Assembly: GCA_046538375.1 (NCBI GenBank)
Contig: JBKHJA010000013.1
Location: forward strand, 1 to 34,671
Reading direction: 5' to 3'
Length of the DNA: 34,671 nucleotides
Source of the DNA: JBKHJA01 sp046538375
GTDB taxonomy: Bacteria; Acidobacteriota; Aminicenantia; Aminicenantales; Aminicenantaceae
The notes under the pieces are model-generated. The model made no database searches and was not told the origin of the DNA. It saw only the letters and a list, made by a program, of their open reading frames with translations. The position numbers were made by a program, and so were the translations under genes. Positions 8,088 to 14,221 of this stretch are shown here, piece by piece. The number at the start of each line of letters is the position of its first letter. Within the stretch, counting starts at the first letter, position 1.

Positions 8088-8737
8088 TTCTTTAACTCCT
8101 TTTCCAAAGGAATCATGTTGAGAATATCAAAACCCAAAGACTTAAAATAAGAAATCAAATCTCCTTCATACCAGTCCACCAGAGTCCTCACTTTGCGGAT
8201 GCCTTTTCGCTCAAAATGACCCAACAGGGTCTCCCCCAGCTTCCGGCCAATCCCTCTCCCCTGATATTCAGGATCGATGCCCAGGACTTTTATCCAGCCT
8301 GTTTTTTCTCCTCTGCCGAATTCCCACAATCTGATCTCAGAAAAAACAAATCCCACCAGTTTTCCTTCTATTTCTGCACCCAGGTTCATCAGGGGGTCCC
8401 CCTGCTGAAGATGGTAAAGAGCGGTCTCTTTTAGATAATCCATCCTTTCCGGATTCTCTAAATCCTGTTCTCTCTCTATTTCCTCCTCAATACGGAGAAT
8501 ATCTTCCAGGTCATTTATGGTCAGAAGCTTTATGTTGGCACTGGTGGAGACATCCCTCCAGATTTTAGACCGGCCCACCTTCCTGTAATGAACCTTCCCC
8601 TCAGCCCGCAGCACTTCCAGATACTTGGCTATGGTATGACGGGTGAGGCCCAATTTTTCCACCAGTTCTTCCATCTGAACTCCAGAAGGAGAAGCCTTGA
8701 GGACCTCTAAAATTTCCTGCTGCGAATTCTCGGCCAT
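8084..8737 (-). CDS. Fusion regulator: winged HTH plus GNAT acyltransferase domain
   Basis: The first about 60 residues form a winged helix-turn-helix (VQMEELVEKLGLTRHTIAKYLEVLRAEGKVHY), followed by a GNAT domain of about 130 residues with the acetyl-CoA pocket signature QGRGIG and YFKSLGFD near the end. ATG 8737 (217 residues) is preferred to ATG 8767 because the promoter's -10 box abuts 8767, which would put 8767 upstream of the transcript start; no strong ribosome binding site precedes 8737. It is the first gene of the reductase operon, so autoregulation is likely. GNAT domains bind acyl-CoA, so an acyl-CoA-sensing role comparable in logic to BzdR (HTH plus shikimate-kinase-like domain) is an inference. 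It may instead acetylate a protein. Confidence 0.8.
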   Translation of the reverse strand: MAENSQQEILEVLKASPSGVQMEELVEKLGLTRHTIAKYLEVLRAEGKVHYRKVGRSKIWRDVSTSANIKLLTINDLEDILRIEEEIEREQDLENPERMDYLKETALYHLQQGDPLMNLGAEIEGKLVGFVFSEIRLWEFGRGEKTGWIKVLGIDPEYQGRGIGRKLGETLLGHFERKGIRKVRTLVDWYEGDLISYFKSLGFDILNMIPLEKELKK

Positions 8738-8768
8738 TGAATTGTGGTATCCAATATTGGTTACCATA

Positions 8769-8798
8769 AATATAATAAATCGGAAGTGCTGTTGTCAA
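8769..8798 (-). promoter_or_regulatory. Sigma70 promoter of the bzd operon
   Basis: On the minus strand a perfect TTGACA (8798-8793) is followed after 17 bp by TTATAT (8775-8770), or after 18 bp by TATATT. Transcription would begin near 8762, just inside the longest reading frame, which supports the downstream ATG at 8737. Confidence 0.7.
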
Positions 8799-8839
8799 GA
8801 TGATTTTTTATACACTTATTTGTGAAAAAAAAGATGCTT

Positions 8840-8855
8840 CACAGGAAGTCCTGTG
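8840..8855. promoter_or_regulatory. Perfect palindrome, candidate operator in the bzd/kor divergent region
   Basis: CACAGGA-AG-TCCTGTG is a perfect 7+2+7 inverted repeat that ends exactly where a TATAAT box begins. It lies in the 177 bp between the two divergent operons, so it is a good candidate site for the neighbouring HTH-GNAT protein or another regulator. Confidence 0.55.
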
Positions 8856-8861
8856 TATAAT
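8856..8861 (+). promoter_or_regulatory. -10 box of the kor operon
   Basis: A perfect TATAAT lies 53 bp before the ferredoxin ATG. No convincing -35 is found at 16-18 bp; the palindrome fills that spacer instead, suggesting control by an activator or repressor. Confidence 0.5.
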
Positions 8862-8914
8862 ATTATTGAAAACTAAAGCACATCTGCTGCCTGCGGACAT
8901 TAGGAGGATGATGC

Positions 8915-9115
8915 ATGATCCTGATTGACGAAGAGTTATGCAAAGGGTGCAGCATCTGCATAGATTTTTGTCCCATGAAGGTGCTGGAGATTTCCGGCCG
9001 TCTCAACAAGAGAGGATACTATCCTCCCAAGACAGTCCAAGAAGATGAGTGCGTGGGCTGCCGGCTCTGTGAACTGATGTGCCCCGAGTTTGCAATATTC
9101 ATAATCAATGAGTAA
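8915..9115 (+). CDS. korD: 2[4Fe-4S] ferredoxin, delta subunit of 2-oxoacid:ferredoxin oxidoreductase
   Basis: The 66-residue protein has two CxxCxxCxxxCP motifs (Cys at about 9-19 and 46-56) and nearly nothing else, like KorD/VorD delta subunits. The ATG follows AGGAGG by 7 bases, and the stop overlaps the next gene by 8 bases. It probably passes electrons from the TPP-dependent core to the soluble ferredoxin pool. It is the only delta gene for two sets of alpha, beta and gamma subunits, so both may share it. Confidence 0.87.
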   Translation: MILIDEELCKGCSICIDFCPMKVLEISGRLNKRGYYPPKTVQEDECVGCRLCELMCPEFAIFIINE

Positions 9116-10271
9116 AGTACTGCCAGTGGACTCCCGACTGAGATATCTCAAGAACTTGGAGAACAAAACTTTTTTTCTCCTGGGTGATGAGGCTGTGGCC
9201 TACGGTGCTGTTTTTGCGGGATGCAACTTTTTCGGAGGTTATCCCATAACACCCGCCTCAGAAATTGCCGAACAAATCGCCCGTTTGCTGCCATGGGTTG
9301 ATGGATATTATCTTCAGTTGGAAGATGAGATTGCCTCAATTTCCGCTGTTATCGGTGCAGCTTGGGCTGGGGGGAAGGCCATGACCGCTACCAGCGGACC
9401 GGGGTTTTCTCTGATGATGGAAAACATAGGTTATGCCTGTATGACAGAGACTCCCTGTGTCATCGTCAACGTCCAACGCTCAGGTCCTTCCACCGGACAG
9501 GCCACAAAACCTGCTCAAGGAGATATTATGCAGGCCCGGTGGGGGACTCACGGAGATCATGAAATCATTGCCCTGGCACCAAGCAGCATCCAGGAGTGCT
9601 TCGAATTGACAATCCAATGCTTCAACCTGGCAGAGGAATACCGCACTCCGGTTATTCTGCTTATGGATGGAGAGATCGGTCATCTCAGAGAGAAGCTGAA
9701 AATACCATGTTTTGATGAGATAAAGCTTTACTCCAGAAAGAAAGCCAAGAAAAACGAGAAGGTGTTTGGCGGCACTCTGATTCCGCCCATGACCGAGTTC
9801 GGAGAGGGACGGTTTGTGCACGTGACAGGATCCACCCACAAACAGGACGGGATGAGGGATGTAGAAAGCCAGGAGGTTCATGATCGGCTGATCAGGCGCC
9901 TGTACGCCAAAATCGACAGGAATAGAGAGCGGATGGTCAGAGTTGAGGAACATGGGCTTGATGATGCCGAAGTGGCCATGGTGGCTTACGGCGCCACGGC
10001 CAGGCCCGCTCATGGAGCCATGCTGAAAGCAAGGAAAGAAGGCATAAAAGTGGGGCTTCTCCGGCTGATCACCATCTGGCCTTTTCCCCGCTCCCACCTG
10101 GCCCACCTGGGAAAAAAAGTCAGCAAGATATTTGTCCCGGAGATGAACTTGGGTCAGATTTCAAGAGAAATAGAACGCTTCGTGGGATGCCAGGTGATAT
10201 CCATTCCCAAAATCGGGGGAATTCCGCACTCTATTGATGAGATATACAAAGTTCTCAAGGATACAGCCTGA
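9108..10271 (+). CDS. korA: 2-oxoacid:ferredoxin oxidoreductase alpha subunit, copy 1 (KorA)
   Basis: The 387-residue protein has the alpha-subunit signature GYPITPASE near residue 44, the EDEIASISAVIGAAWAG helix and the TSGPGFSLM loop of the pyrimidine-binding and transketolase-like domains. KorA enzymes decarboxylate a 2-oxo acid, usually 2-oxoglutarate, to the acyl-CoA and reduce ferredoxin. In Thauera, 2-oxoglutarate:ferredoxin oxidoreductase regenerates reduced ferredoxin for benzoyl-CoA reductase, which fits the position next to bzdNOPQ. The start overlaps korD by 8 bases and has no clear ribosome binding site, so it is probably coupled. A 31-residue run (90-120) is identical to copy 2. 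The exact substrate cannot be read from the sequence. Confidence 0.88.
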   Translation: MSKVLPVDSRLRYLKNLENKTFFLLGDEAVAYGAVFAGCNFFGGYPITPASEIAEQIARLLPWVDGYYLQLEDEIASISAVIGAAWAGGKAMTATSGPGFSLMMENIGYACMTETPCVIVNVQRSGPSTGQATKPAQGDIMQARWGTHGDHEIIALAPSSIQECFELTIQCFNLAEEYRTPVILLMDGEIGHLREKLKIPCFDEIKLYSRKKAKKNEKVFGGTLIPPMTEFGEGRFVHVTGSTHKQDGMRDVESQEVHDRLIRRLYAKIDRNRERMVRVEEHGLDDAEVAMVAYGATARPAHGAMLKARKEGIKVGLLRLITIWPFPRSHLAHLGKKVSKIFVPEMNLGQISREIERFVGCQVISIPKIGGIPHSIDEIYKVLKDTA

Positions 10272-11110
10272 TGGCCAAAAAGAAATCAAAGCACCGAATG
10301 ATGCGTTACTTGAGAGAAGAAATTCTGCCCACCACCTTCTGTCAAGGATGCGGATGCGGTACTGTTCTCAATGCTTATGTCCATGCCCTTGACGAACTCA
10401 AGCTGGACCCCAGGAAAATGGTCTCTGTTACAGGTATAGGCTGTTCATCCTGGATCCCTTCTCCCTTCCTTAAAGGCGATACCCTGCATACCACTCACGG
10501 ACGGGCTATCGCTTTTGCCACCGGGGTCAAGGTGATGAAGCCGGATATGCAGGTGGTGGTCATAGCCGGCGATGGAGACATCGCGGGCATAGGAGGAAAC
10601 CATCTTCTGCATGCAGCGCGCAGAAATGTTGACCTTTCTGTATTTTTGATCAACAATTTCATCTATGGAATGACCGGGGGCCAACTGTCTCCCACCACTC
10701 CCTTGGATATGCCCACCACTACCTCTCCTTACAAGAACATCGAGTATCCTTTCAATATCGCTGAAGTGGTGGCAGCCTCAGGAGCAAATTATGTAGCCAG
10801 ATGGACAACTTATCATGTTTTTCCTCTCATGGAATCCATGCAAAATGCCATAAACAAGAAAGGATTCACCTTTGTGGAAATCATATCCCAGTGCCCGGTG
10901 AGCTACGGGCGGCGCATTGGGATGCGAACAGGCCAAGAATTTCTCAAATACTTCAAGGAGAACTCGGTGAGGATGGAGAAGGCAAAAGGGATGAGCGAGG
11001 AAGAATTGGAGGGAAAATTCGTCATCGGCAGGCTTGTAGAGCGAAACAGGAAAGAGTTTACACAGGAATTGAGGGCTCTCAACAAACGGGTACAGAGCGG
11101 TAAACCATGA
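10271..11110 (+). CDS. korB: 2-oxoacid:ferredoxin oxidoreductase beta subunit, copy 1 (KorB)
   Basis: The 279-residue protein carries the thiamine-diphosphate motif GDGDIAGIGGNHLLHAARRN with the downstream NNFIYGMTGGQ, and cysteines in FCQGCGCG (about 24-30) and SQCPVSYGRR that in this family bind a [4Fe-4S] cluster. It overlaps korA by one base (TGATG). The length and the CPVSYG segment fit KorB. It works with KorA and KorC as the catalytic core. Confidence 0.9.
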   Translation: MAKKKSKHRMMRYLREEILPTTFCQGCGCGTVLNAYVHALDELKLDPRKMVSVTGIGCSSWIPSPFLKGDTLHTTHGRAIAFATGVKVMKPDMQVVVIAGDGDIAGIGGNHLLHAARRNVDLSVFLINNFIYGMTGGQLSPTTPLDMPTTTSPYKNIEYPFNIAEVVAASGANYVARWTTYHVFPLMESMQNAINKKGFTFVEIISQCPVSYGRRIGMRTGQEFLKYFKENSVRMEKAKGMSEEELEGKFVIGRLVERNRKEFTQELRALNKRVQSGKP

Positions 11111-11643
11111 ACATTCGTTTCTCAGGATTTGGCGGACAAGGTATCGTCATGGCAGGATACATCATGGGCTGCGCTGCGGTCCTGGACGGAAAAAACTCTC
11201 TCCAGACTCAATCTTACGGCAGCGCCTCAAGAGGAGGAGCCTGCAAGAGTGATGTGATCATCTCTGATGATGAAATATACGAGCTGGAGTTCAGCCGTAC
11301 CGACATTTTGGTGGTCATGTCGCAGCCCGCCTACGCCATGTACATCAAGACCTTGAACAAGCAGGGACTCCTTTTCATAGACCCGGATCTGGTGAAGCCT
11401 GATCAAAAACATGACCGCCTGCACAGCATCAAAGCTACCGAGACTGCCTATAAAAAATTCGGGAGCAAGATTGTGGGCAACATGGTTATGCTGGGCTTGG
11501 TGACAGCCATAGCAGAACCTGCGTCCAAGAAATCGATGCAGGAAAGCATAAGGCAAAGGGTGCCCAAAGGGACGGAAAAACTTAACTTGGATGCGTTCGA
11601 GGAAGGCTACAGGCAAGGAGCGAAGGAAAAGGGAAGGGCCTAG
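11107..11643 (+). CDS. korC: 2-oxoacid:ferredoxin oxidoreductase gamma subunit, copy 1 (KorC)
   Basis: The 178-residue protein begins with RFSGFGGQGIVMAG, the glycine-rich start of gamma subunits, followed by QTQSYGSASRGGACKSDV, a strongly conserved motif of this family. The start overlaps korB by 4 bases (ATGA). Gamma subunits contribute to the CoA-binding part of the enzyme. It is immediately followed by a second gamma gene, so the two gamma genes sit back to back at the centre of the duplicated cluster. Confidence 0.87.
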   Translation: MNIRFSGFGGQGIVMAGYIMGCAAVLDGKNSLQTQSYGSASRGGACKSDVIISDDEIYELEFSRTDILVVMSQPAYAMYIKTLNKQGLLFIDPDLVKPDQKHDRLHSIKATETAYKKFGSKIVGNMVMLGLVTAIAEPASKKSMQESIRQRVPKGTEKLNLDAFEEGYRQGAKEKGRA

Positions 11644-11644
11644 A

Positions 11645-12169
11645 ATGAGAAAGGAAATCAGAATGGTGGGTTTTGGCGGCCAGGGAATCGTTCTGGCTGG
11701 AGTGATACTGGGAGAGGCGGCGGTTAAGGAAGGATTGAACGCTGTTCAGACCCAGTCCTACGGTCCTGAGTCCAGAGGAGGAGCTGCCCGCTCCGAGGTG
11801 GTGATCTCTGACGGAATGATCGATTATCCCAAGGTGGTGGCGCCTGACTTTCTGCTGGTCTTTTCCCAGCCGGGCTTTGATAAATACGGCCAAGATGTGA
11901 AGAGGAGTACCCGGATAATCATAGACAGGGATCTGGTGAAAACAAACAGAAAGAATGTGATCAAGGTTCCTTTCTTGAAAGCCGCCGAGAAAATAGGAAG
12001 AAAGATGGTGGCCAATACGGTGATGGTGGGTTATCTAGCATCAGCCTTCAGGCTGGCATCAGAAAAGAGCATGAAAGAAGCCATACTGGAGCATGTCCCC
12101 AAAGGCACAGAGGACCTCAACCTCAAGGCCTTCAGGAAAGGCTGGGATATGGGAAAAAAAATTGAATAA
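11645..12169 (+). CDS. korC: 2-oxoacid:ferredoxin oxidoreductase gamma subunit, copy 2 (KorC')
   Basis: From ATG 11645, one base after the first korC stop, the protein has 174 residues; earlier in-frame starts lie inside the previous gene. It keeps VGFGGQGIVLAG and QTQSYGPESRGGAARSEV and ends with VPKGTEDLNLKAFRKG, closely matching copy 1. All signature regions are intact, so it does not look like a decaying copy. It probably belongs with the following alpha and beta genes. Confidence 0.86.
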   Translation: MRKEIRMVGFGGQGIVLAGVILGEAAVKEGLNAVQTQSYGPESRGGAARSEVVISDGMIDYPKVVAPDFLLVFSQPGFDKYGQDVKRSTRIIIDRDLVKTNRKNVIKVPFLKAAEKIGRKMVANTVMVGYLASAFRLASEKSMKEAILEHVPKGTEDLNLKAFRKGWDMGKKIE

Positions 12170-13334
12170 GAATTATTGTTACCAGGAAATCCTCCATGTC
12201 CTGGGAAAGAAAGAGCAGTTCATCCAAGGGGATGAGGCCGTTGCTTATGGGGCCTTGCTAGCAGGATGCACCTATTTTGCTGGTTATCCCATCACTCCTG
12301 CCTCCGAGACAGCAGAAATCATTTCCCGGCTTATTCCCCGATTGGGCGGAGTGTATATCCAGATGGAGGATGAGATTGCCAGTATCTCTGCGGTCATAGG
12401 AGCCGCCTGGACCGGCGCCAAGGCCATGACAGCCACCTCTGGTCCTGGTTTTTCCTTGATGATGGAGAATATCGGCTATGCCTGCATGACCGAGACACCG
12501 TGTGTTATCGTGGATATCCAGCGTTCAGGGCCATCCACAGGCCAGCCCACCGAGCCTTCCCAGGGCGACATGATGCAGGCCCGCTGGGGAACCCACGGCG
12601 ACCATGAGATCATCGCCCTTGCTCCCAGCAGTGTCCAGGAATGTCTGGACCTGACCATAGAAGCTTTTAACCTCTCCGAGAAATATCGAAATCCGGTGCT
12701 GGTTATGACCGACGGTGAGGTTGGACACATGAGGGAGAACGTCTCTCTTCCAGCCGAAAAAGAAATCCGTCTGGTGGAGAGAAGACGGCCCCGGGATAAA
12801 AAGGAAGATTATATTCCGTTCAAGGCAGATGAAACCAAAATCTCCTGTCTTCCCGATTTTGGCCAGGGATATCACATCTATGTCACTGGCCTGACCCACG
12901 ACCAAAGAGGATTTCCAGCAACTGACGATGCCCATGAACATACCAGGCTGGTCAAGCGTCTGTGTGAGAAAATATCCGACAGGAGTGATGAGCTCACCCG
13001 TGTGGAATGGGACAGCATCAGGGGAGCTGAGGTCGGAATGGTCAGCTACGGCATCACTTCCCGAGCAGCCATATCGGCAGCGCATGCCCTGAGAAAAAAA
13101 GGAGTCAAGGTCAACCATCTTCGTCTGGTTGCAGTCTGGCCGTTTCCTGAAAAGGAGGTTTATGCCCTGGCTGAGCAGGTAAAAGCCATTTTTGTTCCCG
13201 AAATGAACCTTGGACAGATTGTCCATCCCCTCAGAGAGGCCGCCAGGGGCAAATGCGAGGTGATTTCTCTGCCTAAAATCGGCGGCATCATGCACACTCC
13301 GAAGGAGATTATGGAGGCAGTAAAAAACGGATGA
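12162..13334 (+). CDS. korA: 2-oxoacid:ferredoxin oxidoreductase alpha subunit, copy 2 (KorA')
   Basis: The frame is open from 12093, but a TTG at 12162 gives 390 residues, close to the 387 of copy 1, and the same 8-base overlap with the preceding gene that korA copy 1 has with korD. The protein then runs colinear with copy 1: GDEAVAYGA, GYPITPASE, EDEIASISAVIGAAW and RWGTHGDHEIIALAPSS. By eye about three quarters of the first 170 aligned residues are identical, while synonymous codons differ widely, so the duplication is old. The middle segment (about 215-245) is longer and differs most and could tune substrate choice. The TTG start is inferred. Confidence 0.85.
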   Translation: MNKNYCYQEILHVLGKKEQFIQGDEAVAYGALLAGCTYFAGYPITPASETAEIISRLIPRLGGVYIQMEDEIASISAVIGAAWTGAKAMTATSGPGFSLMMENIGYACMTETPCVIVDIQRSGPSTGQPTEPSQGDMMQARWGTHGDHEIIALAPSSVQECLDLTIEAFNLSEKYRNPVLVMTDGEVGHMRENVSLPAEKEIRLVERRRPRDKKEDYIPFKADETKISCLPDFGQGYHIYVTGLTHDQRGFPATDDAHEHTRLVKRLCEKISDRSDELTRVEWDSIRGAEVGMVSYGITSRAAISAAHALRKKGVKVNHLRLVAVWPFPEKEVYALAEQVKAIFVPEMNLGQIVHPLREAARGKCEVISLPKIGGIMHTPKEIMEAVKNG

Positions 13335-14191
13335 TGTTTAACAAGGCCAAGCACATCAGGGAAAAATATATCAAAGAAAAAATGTACCCCTCTATTTTCT
13401 GCACAGGCTGTGGAGTGGGCAACGTGCTCAATTATGCGCTGCGGGCAGTGGATGCCTGCAGCCTGGACATCGATAAAGTGGCCTTTGTCTCTGGAATCGG
13501 CTGTTCCTCCCGGCTTCCCGGATATATTGAAGCAGACGGACTGCACACCACTCACGGACGAGCCCTGGCTTTCGCCACCGGGATCAAGACCGCCAATCCG
13601 GAGTTAACTGTCATTGTCTTTACCGGTGACGGAGATCTGGCAGCTATAGGCGGAAACCACTTCATCCACGCAGCCCGGCGCAATGTGGATATGACCGTCA
13701 TCTGTGTTAACAACTACAACTATGGAATGACAGGAGGACAGGGATCCCCCACCACTCCTCTGGAGAAGCTGACCACCACAACACCTTTCGGCAATGTGGA
13801 AGACCCCTTTGACTTGTCCCGGCTGGCCATCGGGGCTGGAGCTCCCTATGCTGCCCGGTGGTGTCTGGGCTATCCTTATGAAACGGTCACGGCCGTTCAG
13901 AAAGGAATCCAGAAAAAGGGTTTTTCATTCATCGAGCTGCTGGTCCCCTGTCCCACCGGATACGGAAAAAGGAATGAGATGAAGGAGGGACGGGAGGGGT
14001 GGCACTGGTACAAGAAGAACACCATCCTAAAAAGCCAGTATCTGGCCCTCAGCAAGAAGGAAAGAGAGAACAACAGGAAGATTGTCATCGGAGAGCTCCA
14101 AAACATACAGAAGGGCGAATTCACAGAAAAATGGTCGAATCTAGTGGCCAGAGCAAGAAGAGAAAGCGGTATCAAAGTGAAGAAGAATTGA
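13331..14191 (+). CDS. korB: 2-oxoacid:ferredoxin oxidoreductase beta subunit, copy 2 (KorB')
   Basis: The 286-residue protein has FCTGCGVGNVL near residue 24, the thiamine-diphosphate motif GDGDLAAIGGNHFIHAARRN with NNYNYGMTGGQ, and the VPCPTGYGKR segment. It begins ATGATG with a 4-base overlap on the preceding alpha gene. It is the last gene of the seven-gene kor operon and is convergent with the molybdenum hydroxylase gene 30 bp away; no hairpin terminator was seen in that gap. Confidence 0.89.
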   Translation: MMFNKAKHIREKYIKEKMYPSIFCTGCGVGNVLNYALRAVDACSLDIDKVAFVSGIGCSSRLPGYIEADGLHTTHGRALAFATGIKTANPELTVIVFTGDGDLAAIGGNHFIHAARRNVDMTVICVNNYNYGMTGGQGSPTTPLEKLTTTTPFGNVEDPFDLSRLAIGAGAPYAARWCLGYPYETVTAVQKGIQKKGFSFIELLVPCPTGYGKRNEMKEGREGWHWYKKNTILKSQYLALSKKERENNRKIVIGELQNIQKGEFTEKWSNLVARARRESGIKVKKN

Positions 14192-14221
14192 ACTCCCGGA
14201 TGCCTGCAGAATCTAAGATAT

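Noticed and set aside
8838..8861. TTCACA at 8838-8843 as a -35 box for the kor promoter
   Set aside because: It is only 12 bp from TATAAT, too close for a sigma70 promoter.
9480..10106. Minus-strand open frame of 208 codons opposite korA
   Set aside because: It mirrors korA, a similar mirror frame occurs opposite the second korA (12525-13295), and neither has domain features or a ribosome binding site.
11645..12169. Second gamma gene as a decaying duplicate
   Set aside because: It is full length, keeps all conserved motifs and is followed by intact alpha and beta copies.
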